A stretch of 13,224 nucleotides of DNA, taken from Solobacterium sp. UBA3691 (GTDB lineage Bacteria; Bacillota_I; Bacilli_A; Erysipelotrichales; Erysipelotrichaceae). The translations under genes were made by a program, and so were the position numbers. This document shows positions 1-5,964 of this stretch, in pieces; within the stretch, counting starts at the first letter, position 1, and every line of letters begins with the position of its first letter. The stretch covers positions 1-13,224 of the forward strand of contig DFIS01000013.1 in NCBI GenBank assembly GCA_002372175.1. The letters run 5' to 3'. Under the pieces are notes generated by a model that did not search any database, was not told the origin of the DNA, and worked only from the letters and a program-made list of their open reading frames with translations.

Positions 1-659
1 GAAGAGAGATATTCACCCTCAGGACCCCAGATAAAGCCCGGTGTACGGGGATAGAGGAACAGATCGAAGGTCAGCAGATCTTCCTCTTCGATACCGATAT
101 ACTCAGCCAGATACTTCTTCAGCGAGAAGTCCTTCTTACCGGCGATCAGCGGCAGAAGATCTACCTGCGGATTCATCTTGAAGCCGTCATTGACTTCCCT
201 GTTCATGTGGATCGCCACATTCGGGATCACACAGAGATCCTTCTCGACATTGACATTGCGGGAGACGATGCGGTTACCCTCACGCACGATGACTCTGCCG
301 GCTACCGAGAGCGGACGGTCTGCCCACGGTGTATAGATCGGACCGCCGTAGGGCTCAACATTCAGCCTTGCGAAGTGTTCGTCACTGATCACCGCGTTGG
401 GCTTGACCTTGAAGGAAGGACAGTCGGTATGGCTGGCAGACATCAGCAGGCAGGGTTCACTGAGATCACTGCCGATCTTGAATGCCAGCACCGATGTGCC
501 GTTGCGGGTAACGACATAGTTCTTCCCCTTTTCCAGCTTCCAGGGACGATTCTCATCGAGGACCTCGAAGCCCTCTTTTGTTAACATGTTTCGGATGTTT
601 TCAACAGCCTGAAAAGCACTAGGACTGTTCTGAATAAACGTAAGCATTTCCTTTGCCAT
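1..659 (-). CDS. apeB: M18 family aminopeptidase, 5' part only (runs off the window)
   Basis: The first 219 residues of a zinc aminopeptidase of peptidase family M18 (aspartyl aminopeptidase/ApeB type), which removes N-terminal residues from peptides in the cytoplasm. I translated it from the ATG at 659; the frame stays open to base 1, so about half of a roughly 430-residue protein is missing. Seen: the HTD zinc-ligand motif at residues 77-79, the conserved NVEPYGG stretch at 100-106, and PWADRPLSVAGRV at 111-123, all typical of M18. The start is fixed by AGGAG (668-672), 8 bases before the ATG. It is the last minus-strand gene in the window and lies beyond the terminator of the DUF1508 gene, so it is probably transcribed on its own. 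The family call is firm; substrate preference cannot be told, because the C-terminal metal ligands are outside. Confidence 0.93.
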   Translation of the reverse strand, partial: MAKEMLTFIQNSPSAFQAVENIRNMLTKEGFEVLDENRPWKLEKGKNYVVTRNGTSVLAFKIGSDLSEPCLLMSASHTDCPSFKVKPNAVISDEHFARLNVEPYGGPIYTPWADRPLSVAGRVIVREGNRIVSRNVNVEKDLCVIPNVAIHMNREVNDGFKMNPQVDLLPLIAGKKDFSLKKYLAEYIGIEEEDLLTFDLFLYPRTPGFIWGPEGEYLS

Positions 660-682
660 GATAAGTACTCCTAACTGTGTTT

Positions 683-711
683 ATTGTACCTGTAAACAGA
701 CAAAAAGAAAA
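683..711 (-). promoter_or_regulatory. Weak candidate promoter for the M18 aminopeptidase
   Basis: On the minus strand TACAAT (683-688) could be the -10 box, with TTTTCT (706-711) 17 bases upstream as a poor -35. The -35 falls inside the T-tract of the preceding gene's terminator, so transcription of the aminopeptidase would begin just past that hairpin. The -10 is good and the -35 matches only three of six consensus positions. Confidence 0.3.
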
Positions 712-726
712 CGTGCCGGAGCACGT
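701..726 (-). terminator. Rho-independent terminator of the DUF1508 gene
   Basis: Read on the minus strand, ACGTGC (721-726) and GCACGT (711-716) form a six-pair perfect stem with a four-base loop. The T-rich run TTTCTTTTTG (701-710) follows at once. It starts 12 bases past the DUF1508 stop codon, the usual place for an intrinsic terminator. Confidence 0.8.
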
Positions 727-738
727 GTTCCTGTGTGA

Positions 739-1110
739 TTATTCTTCTTCCGTGACCGGACTGTCAACAGCGTTCTTTCTGACAGATTCGATACCGTTGA
801 GAGCACTCTTCTTGGTCTTGTATCCTTCGCTGACAGCGATGATCTGACCGTTCTTTGCCTTCAGACGGAATCTTGTCTCACCGGCCTTGTCGGCATAGAC
901 TTCAAACTTCGGATGCTTTTTGACTTCGAATCCTTCAACTGTCTGGTCTTCGACATCAGCGACCGGTGCGTTTGTCTGTACACTGGCAATACCGTTCAGG
1001 CATGTCTTCTTTGTCTTGTAGACTTCGGATGTCGCAATGACTTCACCGTTAGTTGCCTTGAGATCGAACTTGATGCCTGTCTTCGTGTTTCTTACAACGA
1101 ATTTACCCAT
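739..1110 (-). CDS. DUF1508 (YegP-like) tandem-repeat protein
   Basis: A 123-residue protein of two DUF1508 repeats, at about residues 3-49 and 68-114. Each repeat carries the pattern KF-V..-K.G..(K/R)F.LKA.NG..IA.SE.YKTKK..LNGI.SV..NA. The two copies are joined by an acidic linker (about 50-67), and the chain ends in an acidic tail. E. coli YegP has the same two-repeat layout at about 110 residues. No enzymatic residues are known for this family and its function is unresolved. There is no signal peptide or membrane segment, so it is probably cytoplasmic. The start is supported by CGGAGG (1119-1124), 8 bases upstream. It has its own promoter and terminator and so looks monocistronic. Confidence 0.92.
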   Translation of the reverse strand: MGKFVVRNTKTGIKFDLKATNGEVIATSEVYKTKKTCLNGIASVQTNAPVADVEDQTVEGFEVKKHPKFEVYADKAGETRFRLKAKNGQIIAVSEGYKTKKSALNGIESVRKNAVDSPVTEEE

Positions 1111-1142
1111 GATTATATCCTCCGTAAAATTCTGTTAATCTC

Positions 1143-1172
1143 ATTATAACCGCATTTTTTTACATATGTTCA
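1143..1172 (-). promoter_or_regulatory. Promoter of the DUF1508 gene
   Basis: On the minus strand a perfect TATAAT -10 box (1143-1148) lies 18 bases downstream of TGAACA (1167-1172, four of six matches to TTGACA). The -35 box includes the TGA stop codon of the DUF2779 gene. The predicted RNA start, about 25 bases before the ribosome binding site, leaves a short leader. No intrinsic terminator is visible between the two genes, so read-through from DUF2779 may add to expression. Confidence 0.55.
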
Positions 1173-2645
1173 CAGTTTCTGCAGATAATCGTATATCTTT
1201 ACCATCGCATAGGTATCAAGATAACAGTAGGACAGCAGCTGTCTTCTGTATTCCTGCTGTTCCTGTCTGCTCATTCCCTGCATGCGCATGAATGTACTGC
1301 TGGCTTCGGCACCGTTATGCACACCTTCAAGGCTGTGATAATCCAGCTCCGGATCATTGGGAAACAGTGCCGGCAGGACATACTTGATCGAGTAGGAACC
1401 CTGCATCGCAGAGGTATAGACAGACATGTTTCTGAACGGGATCATCTGGTCAATGATATGGTCATAAATATTCATCAGGTGATCGTGCAGATCGGGAAAG
1501 AGCTCTGCCAGGCGTTTGATCCTGCCCTTTTCAAAGCTCATGTTGTAGGTGACGATACAGACATCTTCGGGGATATCGGCACAGAGATGTTCAGCTGCGG
1601 CGCGTCTTGGATCACCGTCTGCCTCTGCCAGGAACTCCTTGTGTTTCAGCTTACCGCCTTTTTCCTCGTAATAGTGCAGAGAGTACTGGAAGACGATCTG
1701 TTCATACGGGAAGGAGTGATCATAGAGCGGTATCGCCGGCTGGAAGGTCTCAAAGTCCAGGAAGTACAGCGGATACGTATACTCCAGGAGATGTGCGTGT
1801 ACAGCCTCCCTGTCGATCTGATCGGGCAGATCATGCAGGGCATGGCGTATCTGGGTCATGGCTTTCTGTGACAGCGTGCCATCTTCTTCAAGATCGGCGT
1901 AGGATGTGATGCCTGCAGAGTAATACTTCAGCTTGGTGCGGAACGTCACCCCCTGCAGATCAAAGACATTGGGATGGCCAAGCGGCTCCGTACAGTGTGC
2001 AAAGAAACCGCAGTCATACGGGGCATGACAGTTCTCGGAAACGGGCAGCTCCGGTTCCTTCTTCTGCAGCAGATAGTCATCCAGATACTGCAGGTATTCC
2101 CTGACGCCCTCCTGCATTTCCTTTACGGTACCGGTGATATTCTCCTGTACGAACAGCTGCTGAAGATCCAGTTCTCCGATCCGTTCATAGCTGTTGTTCA
2201 GGTGTACCAGATATACTTCATCCACGGTATACCCGAGTCCGTTCAGTACGTAATACTGGTAGGCCGCATCATCCTCGTAGATATCATGCATGGAGGTACT
2301 GCTTTTGACTTCGTAGATATTCACATGGCCGTTATGCTTGTTTCGGAGAATATCCACGCTGCAGAAACAGCCTTCATAGGAGAATGATGCCTCGGCAATA
2401 TGATCTGTATCTGTTTCCATCAGTTCGGATGTTATGCGGATCATTTCCTTCAGATCACCGTACGGTACTTCCGTATAGTCTCCGAACAGTCCCATTGCCA
2501 GGTCACCGACTTCGCTGCCGGTCTGCAGCACGGCTTCGTTCATGACCGAGTCATCGAACAGTTCAGGCTTATGGATACGCAGCCACAGCATCTTCGGACA
2601 CTGTACGGCATTGGTATATCTTGATTTGGACAGATATGTTTTCAT
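1170..2645 (-). CDS. DUF2779 protein: Cas4-like Fe-S nuclease module plus DEDD exonuclease-like module
   Basis: A 491-residue soluble protein. I place the start at the ATG ending at 2645 because AAAGGAG stands just upstream; an open frame runs 25 codons further but has no SD. The N-terminal half looks like a PD-(D/E)XK nuclease of the Cas4/AddB kind: E85, D98, the E112-V-K114 triad with Q130 behind it, and four cysteines (C16, then C206, C212, C218) arranged like the one-plus-three ligands of a 4Fe-4S cluster. The C-terminal half is DUF2779, with acidic residues of the DEDD exonuclease pattern: D297-F-E299-T, Y367-N...F-E372 and Y-C-Y-L-D477-T. Established: DUF2779 proteins are widespread and mostly uncharacterised. 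Inference: DNA or RNA end processing by two nuclease folds in one chain. Its divergent neighbour is a nucleotide pyrophosphohydrolase. The DUF2779 call is firm; the catalytic claims rest on motif reading alone. Confidence 0.85.
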   Translation of the reverse strand: MKTYLSKSRYTNAVQCPKMLWLRIHKPELFDDSVMNEAVLQTGSEVGDLAMGLFGDYTEVPYGDLKEMIRITSELMETDTDHIAEASFSYEGCFCSVDILRNKHNGHVNIYEVKSSTSMHDIYEDDAAYQYYVLNGLGYTVDEVYLVHLNNSYERIGELDLQQLFVQENITGTVKEMQEGVREYLQYLDDYLLQKKEPELPVSENCHAPYDCGFFAHCTEPLGHPNVFDLQGVTFRTKLKYYSAGITSYADLEEDGTLSQKAMTQIRHALHDLPDQIDREAVHAHLLEYTYPLYFLDFETFQPAIPLYDHSFPYEQIVFQYSLHYYEEKGGKLKHKEFLAEADGDPRRAAAEHLCADIPEDVCIVTYNMSFEKGRIKRLAELFPDLHDHLMNIYDHIIDQMIPFRNMSVYTSAMQGSYSIKYVLPALFPNDPELDYHSLEGVHNGAEASSTFMRMQGMSRQEQQEYRRQLLSYCYLDTYAMVKIYDYLQKL

Positions 2646-2655
2646 GACATATACT
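2627..2655 (+). promoter_or_regulatory. Promoter of the MazG-like pyrophosphohydrolase
   Basis: TGGACA (2627-2632, five of six matches to TTGACA), a 17-base spacer and TATACT (2650-2655, five of six) form a strong-looking vegetative promoter. The -35 box lies inside the first codons of the divergent DUF2779 gene. The predicted leader is about 35 bases. No comparably good promoter was found for the DUF2779 gene in this 50-base gap. Confidence 0.6.
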
Positions 2656-2695
2656 CCTTTCCGGCGGTACACTGTATGTGAAAAGAGGAACAGAT

Positions 2696-3013
2696 ATGAA
2701 AGAAGAAACGATACAGGCAATACAGAAGTTCATTGCGGACAGAGACTGGGGTCAGTTCCACTCTCCTGCCGCCTTTGCCCGTTCGATCAGTATCGAAGCC
2801 GGTGAACTGCTGGAGTGCTTCCAGTGGTCGGATACAGACTACGATCTGCAGGATGTGAAGGATGAGCTTGCGGATGTGCTGATCTACTGCACGGATCTGG
2901 CGGTGGCGCTGGGTCTCGACATGGATCAGATCATCCTGGACAAGCTGCGTAAACAGGCAGAGAAATATCCGGTCGAAGCGTTCCGCGGTACTTCCCGCAA
3001 GTATGACAAATAG
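2696..3013 (+). CDS. MazG-like nucleotide pyrophosphohydrolase
   Basis: A 105-residue all-alpha NTP pyrophosphohydrolase of the MazG/dCTPase-like superfamily, which hydrolyses (d)NTPs to the monophosphate and pyrophosphate, usually to remove non-canonical nucleotides. The metal-binding signature is visible as E34-A-G-E37 and E57-L-A-D60. The ending K..KYPVEAFRG..RKY is the usual C-terminus of this short subfamily. I prefer the ATG at 2696, which has AGAGGA six bases upstream; a GTG at 2678 in the same frame would add six residues. It is the only plus-strand gene in the window, with its own promoter and terminator. It is divergent from the DUF2779 nuclease-like gene and the two 5' ends are only 50 bases apart. 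Substrate cannot be read from sequence. Confidence 0.9.
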   Translation: MKEETIQAIQKFIADRDWGQFHSPAAFARSISIEAGELLECFQWSDTDYDLQDVKDELADVLIYCTDLAVALGLDMDQIILDKLRKQAEKYPVEAFRGTSRKYDK

Positions 3014-3016
3014 CAG

Positions 3017-3041
3017 AAGATGCCTTCGCGGCATCTTTTTT
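3017..3041 (+). terminator. Rho-independent terminator with a TTCGC loop
   Basis: AAGATGCC (3017-3024) pairs perfectly with GGCATCTT (3030-3037) around a five-base TTCGC loop, followed by a run of T to 3041. It starts four bases after the pyrophosphohydrolase stop codon. The stop codon of the convergent nitroreductase (3040-3042) sits inside the T-run. On the minus strand the hairpin is not followed by a good T-tract, so it probably works mainly for the plus-strand gene. Confidence 0.88.
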
Positions 3042-3555
3042 ACAGTTCTCTGACCGTTTCGTTTCTGTCTTTTCTGAGTGTGTGTTTGGGACCGGGTGTA
3101 CTATCCTCAGCAGGATATCCCAGGGGCATCAGCAATACCGGGATCTCGTTTTCCGGAAGTCCGAAAGCCCTGCCGGTCTCCGTGTTGGGAAAACGGTTGA
3201 CCCAGCAGGAACCAACCCCGAGATTCCACGCTTCCAGCATGATGTGTGTGGCCACGATACTGACATCCTGCTGACCTGCACAGATGCCTTCCTCCAGAGC
3301 ATTGGTCCACTGTTCATCCCTGTTGTAGGCAAACAGAAGCACGGCCGGGGCATTGAAGGCACACGGTGTGATCTCGCGGATCTTTGCGAGGGCTTCCTCA
3401 CTCTTCAGGATATAGATACGCTGAGGCTGGCGGTTGCCGGCAGTCGGTGCGATCCTTCCGGCTTCGATGATCTGATCGAGTACTTCTGCAGGAATCGTTT
3501 CTTCGCTGTAGTGACGAACGGAATACCGTTCACGGATGATCTTTTCCAGTTCCAT
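3040..3555 (-). CDS. Nitroreductase family FMN oxidoreductase
   Basis: A 171-residue member of the nitroreductase superfamily: FMN-dependent, NAD(P)H-using, usually homodimeric and cytoplasmic. Seen: the N-terminal phosphate-contact motif RYSVRHY (residues 10-16), the FMN-contact stretch TAGNRQPQR, the mid-protein LGVGSCW signature, and a basic C-terminus. The length suits the short single-domain group. Start choice: the ATG at 3555 has AGGGG seven bases upstream. An ATG six bases earlier (3561) forms an ATGA overlap with the phosphatase stop but sits only one base from the SD; it would add two residues. It is the third gene of an operon with the membrane protein and histidine phosphatase, and is probably translationally coupled to the phosphatase. 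The electron acceptor is not predictable. Confidence 0.9.
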   Translation of the reverse strand: MELEKIIRERYSVRHYSEETIPAEVLDQIIEAGRIAPTAGNRQPQRIYILKSEEALAKIREITPCAFNAPAVLLFAYNRDEQWTNALEEGICAGQQDVSIVATHIMLEAWNLGVGSCWVNRFPNTETGRAFGLPENEIPVLLMPLGYPAEDSTPGPKHTLRKDRNETVREL

Positions 3556-3557
3556 GA

Positions 3558-4151
3558 TCATTCCCCTTTCTGCAGGATCACTTCCTGCGGTTCCGTATAG
3601 CCGTCTTCTCTCAGTTCGGTCACAAAGACAGCACAATTGCCTATGTTGGTCGACCACCACTTTCCCTCAGCTTCCGGCATCAGGTATTCGAGAGCTCCCT
3701 TTAATGCAATGGCATGCGTGGAAAGCAGGATATTTCCCTCCGGTGCTGTCTTCTTCAGCTCCTCCAGGAATGCCCCAAGACGCGCGGTAACGTCACGCAG
3801 CTGTTCCATCCCCGGCGGTGCCGGTGTATTGACAAAATCGTGAAAGAAGGCAATGACTTCCTCAGGCATGGACCTGAGATCTGTCCCTTCATAGGGTCCG
3901 TAATCCATCTCCAGCAGGCGGTCATCTGTTTTTACAGGTATGCCTTCTGCCGCATACTGTGCTGTCTGCACAGCTCTCTGCAGCGGACTTGAATATACCT
4001 TTGTAAAGGTGATCCCCAGCCTGCGGAAGCCTTCTCCCACTTCTCTGGCCTGCAGTATACCGGTATCATTCAGCGGCAGATCGCTTCTGCCCTGAAGCAG
4101 GTACTTTTTATTTGCGTCCGTCTGTCCGTGCCGCAGAATATAGACTTTCAT
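3558..4151 (-). CDS. Histidine phosphatase family protein (phosphoglycerate mutase-like)
   Basis: A 197-residue member of the histidine phosphatase (branch 1) superfamily, which transfers phosphate to an active-site histidine. Seen: the R7-H8-G9-Q10-T catalytic motif, R59 in SSPLQRA.QTA, E81 in LLEMDYGPYEG, and the second histidine H146 in LLSTHA. All core residues are present, so it should be active. The lack of the long insertions of true mutases points to a phosphatase (cobalamin-pathway CobC, sugar-phosphate or broad specificity) rather than a glycolytic enzyme. The start has TGAGGA about seven bases upstream. It follows the membrane-protein gene by 17 bases, and its TGA overlaps a possible ATG of the nitroreductase (ATGA). 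Substrate unknown. Confidence 0.92.
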   Translation of the reverse strand: MKVYILRHGQTDANKKYLLQGRSDLPLNDTGILQAREVGEGFRRLGITFTKVYSSPLQRAVQTAQYAAEGIPVKTDDRLLEMDYGPYEGTDLRSMPEEVIAFFHDFVNTPAPPGMEQLRDVTARLGAFLEELKKTAPEGNILLSTHAIALKGALEYLMPEAEGKWWSTNIGNCAVFVTELREDGYTEPQEVILQKGE

Positions 4152-4168
4152 ATGTATTTCCTCAGCTG

Positions 4169-4675
4169 TCAGTATTCCTTCACTTCCGTAAACTGTCCGC
4201 TTTCATCATAGAATGCGGCTTTCTGTACCGGATGTGATCCATCCGTGAAGGGATCGAATGCCCCTTCGCCATAGTATTCTTCAATGCGGATCACCTGTCC
4301 GCAGACGATATCATTCACATACTCATGCAGGAATGCATACGTATCCTGGAAGCTGTTGACATAGGCTGCATACTTCTTCCCGTCCCGTTCTGTCACATGT
4401 TCAGGCATATACGCAAATACCGCTGCCGGATACTGCGAGAAGGCAAGGGCCATCGTCGAACCGACAAAGATCAGGGAGATGATCATCCGTGTCTTACGGT
4501 TCTCCAGACGTATGATCATCTGGACAACAGAAGCGATGATACCCAGCAGGATAATACCGATCCCTGCGAGGATCGCCCATTGTCTGAGCATCAGTCCAAA
4601 GCGTGATAATACAAAGCGTATCAGCGTAAAAATGACGGTCCAGGCCAGCGTATACAGTGTAAAACCATTCTTCAT
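4169..4675 (-). CDS. Three-helix membrane protein of unknown function
   Basis: A 168-residue protein I do not recognise. Three hydrophobic segments stand out at about residues 4-27, 33-56 and 62-87. A polar C-terminal domain follows (about 90-168), rich in aromatic and acidic residues, with a YYGEGAFDPF stretch near 134-143. A basic loop (RLENRKTR, 56-63) between helices 2 and 3 suggests that loop is cytoplasmic, which would put the C-terminal domain outside the cell. The start is supported by CGGAG about six bases upstream of the ATG. It heads the operon with the histidine phosphatase and nitroreductase, and has a leader of about 120 bases if the candidate promoter near 4804 is right. There is no sign of truncation. 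Confidence 0.75.
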   Translation of the reverse strand: MKNGFTLYTLAWTVIFTLIRFVLSRFGLMLRQWAILAGIGIILLGIIASVVQMIIRLENRKTRMIISLIFVGSTMALAFSQYPAAVFAYMPEHVTERDGKKYAAYVNSFQDTYAFLHEYVNDIVCGQVIRIEEYYGEGAFDPFTDGSHPVQKAAFYDESGQFTEVKEY

Positions 4676-4725
4676 AAGATCTCCGTTATGACCGGGTCTT
4701 CTCTGCTGTCAGCGCTTCTCCGCGG

Positions 4726-4758
4726 TCCTTCTGCGCATATTCACTAATGTGAGAAGGA
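4726..4758 (-). other. Inverted repeat in the leader of the membrane-protein operon
   Basis: TCCTTCT (4726-4732) and AGAAGGA (4752-4758) are a perfect seven-base inverted repeat. Nested inside is TCAC-TAAT-GTGA (4741-4752). On the minus strand this would fold as a bulged hairpin in the RNA leader, between the candidate promoter and the start codon at 4675. No T-tract follows, so it is not a normal terminator. It could be an operator or an RNA regulatory element, or chance. The rest of the 4676-4863 gap shows nothing else I can name. Confidence 0.3.
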
Positions 4759-4803
4759 TATGTAATAAAGGTGATTCTGCACCTGCTGACTGTACTTATA
4801 TCC

Positions 4804-4833
4804 ATTATATGGCGGAGCCCTGCAGTCTGCCAC
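4804..4833 (-). promoter_or_regulatory. Candidate promoter of the membrane protein / phosphatase / nitroreductase operon
   Basis: On the minus strand a perfect TATAAT (4804-4809) is preceded, after 18 bases, by GTGGCA (4828-4833, four of six matches to TTGACA). It lies in the 188-base gap after the acyltransferase gene. No convincing intrinsic terminator for the upstream cassette was found there; a short GCTTT/AAAGC hairpin near 4850 lacks a T-tract. Confidence 0.4.
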
Positions 4834-4863
4834 GGTATCCTGCACAAGCTTTCGGAAAGCGAA

Positions 4864-5946
4864 TCAGATCTGCAGGATCCTGTGCAGCATATTACTGAAT
4901 ACTTCCTCAGCTTTTACAGCTGTCCTGCCAAGAGTTCTCTCATAAAAGACAGTAAGCAGGACAGTAAGTATAACGATCAGAAGAAAAGTCAGAAGATATG
5001 CATGTACAAGGCTGAAAGATACCGCAGAATAACGCATGATCAGGGCTCCTGCCGAGCAGATCAGAGGCCAGTGAAAGCTGTATATACCCCAGCTGAGTCT
5101 GCCGAGAGAAACAGCAGTCCGGGTGCTGAATAAACGTTCTGTAATCTTCCACCGCGGTATGAGAATAAGCAGAAGTCCAAACAGTAAAGACACTCTGCTT
5201 TCCGGAAGCAGGAACAAGAGACATGCGGCTGCGGATAATGCATATGGTATACATCGTCTATCCTGCTGACAGTCTTTTTCACACATACACGCAAACATGC
5301 CAGTCACACAGGCGCCGGCAACAGCTGATACCCGAAAACAGAGCCAGACTGCTGCAGCAGCCGCAGGCAGACGGCCTGGTCTGTACGATCTGTCTGAGAC
5401 CTGCCTGCCCATCCAGCAAAGCACATAGATCAGTACAGATGACCAATACAGATCACCCAGCATCCAGTAGGGATTATTCAGTTTTGCATATCCTCTGACC
5501 AGTACATCATAAGGCCCTGTAAGCACATCCCTCAGTGTATATGTATCGCCGTAAAAATACGCAAACCAGTCACACTGAAAGAGATCACTCATCTCTGCAT
5601 TATGAAAGCCAGCCGTAATACAGATGATATAGATCACGATATATGAAAAAAGAATATGCACTGCGAACTTTCCCAGACGATGCAGACTCCTGAAGATGAC
5701 CTCCCGCAGACTGCAGCACCGGTCTGCCGCAAGATAACCGCTGATGACACAGAACAGATACAGCCAGAATGTTTCATTCAGCAGAAATGCACACGGTGAA
5801 GCCAGGACTGCATCAAGTACCGGGATACGAGAAAAAGACTGTGCGTACTTATATATGCCAAGATAATGATCCAGCATAATACATATACATGCACAGCCTC
5901 TGATACCGGTGATAAATGGTTTGAAAATACTGTCTTTTTGTGTCAT
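4864..5946 (-). CDS. Membrane acyltransferase, acyltransferase-3 (OafA/YrhL-like) family
   Basis: A 360-residue polytopic protein with about ten hydrophobic segments. It belongs to the acyltransferase-3 family, which moves acetyl or other acyl groups onto surface sugars or lipids. Seen: the N-terminal G-I-R16-G-C-A...M-L-D-H27 motif (RG.A...H in the family) and the late LSWGIYSFHWPL signature in a C-terminal helix. The length is usual for the membrane-only type without an added SGNH domain. It lies 18 bases after the UDP-glucuronate decarboxylase and in the same reading frame, separated by two in-frame TGA codons. No SD is visible before the ATG at 5946, so expression may depend on re-initiation. 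It is unusually rich in cysteine (18 by my count). Likely role by context: acylating a glycan built with the neighbouring enzymes. Confidence 0.85.
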   Translation of the reverse strand: MTQKDSIFKPFITGIRGCACICIMLDHYLGIYKYAQSFSRIPVLDAVLASPCAFLLNETFWLYLFCVISGYLAADRCCSLREVIFRSLHRLGKFAVHILFSYIVIYIICITAGFHNAEMSDLFQCDWFAYFYGDTYTLRDVLTGPYDVLVRGYAKLNNPYWMLGDLYWSSVLIYVLCWMGRQVSDRSYRPGRLPAAAAAVWLCFRVSAVAGACVTGMFACMCEKDCQQDRRCIPYALSAAACLLFLLPESRVSLLFGLLLILIPRWKITERLFSTRTAVSLGRLSWGIYSFHWPLICSAGALIMRYSAVSFSLVHAYLLTFLLIVILTVLLTVFYERTLGRTAVKAEEVFSNMLHRILQI

Positions 5947-5964
5947 TACGGCTGTTGATCAGGT

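Noticed and set aside
207..584. 125-codon plus-strand open frame at the left edge
   Set aside because: It is the antisense of the M18 aminopeptidase, whose frame runs off the window and contains HTD and other family motifs.
1317..1871. 184-codon plus-strand open frame within the DUF2779 gene
   Set aside because: It mirrors the DEDD-like coding region and has no independent support.
1170..2645. Reading the Cas4-like module as evidence of a CRISPR-Cas locus
   Set aside because: No repeats, spacers or other cas genes are in the window. DUF2779 proteins occur independently.
4840..4866. Short GCTTT/AAAGC hairpin after the acyltransferase stop as a terminator
   Set aside because: Five pairs, a three-base loop and no T-tract on the minus strand. 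Not convincing.
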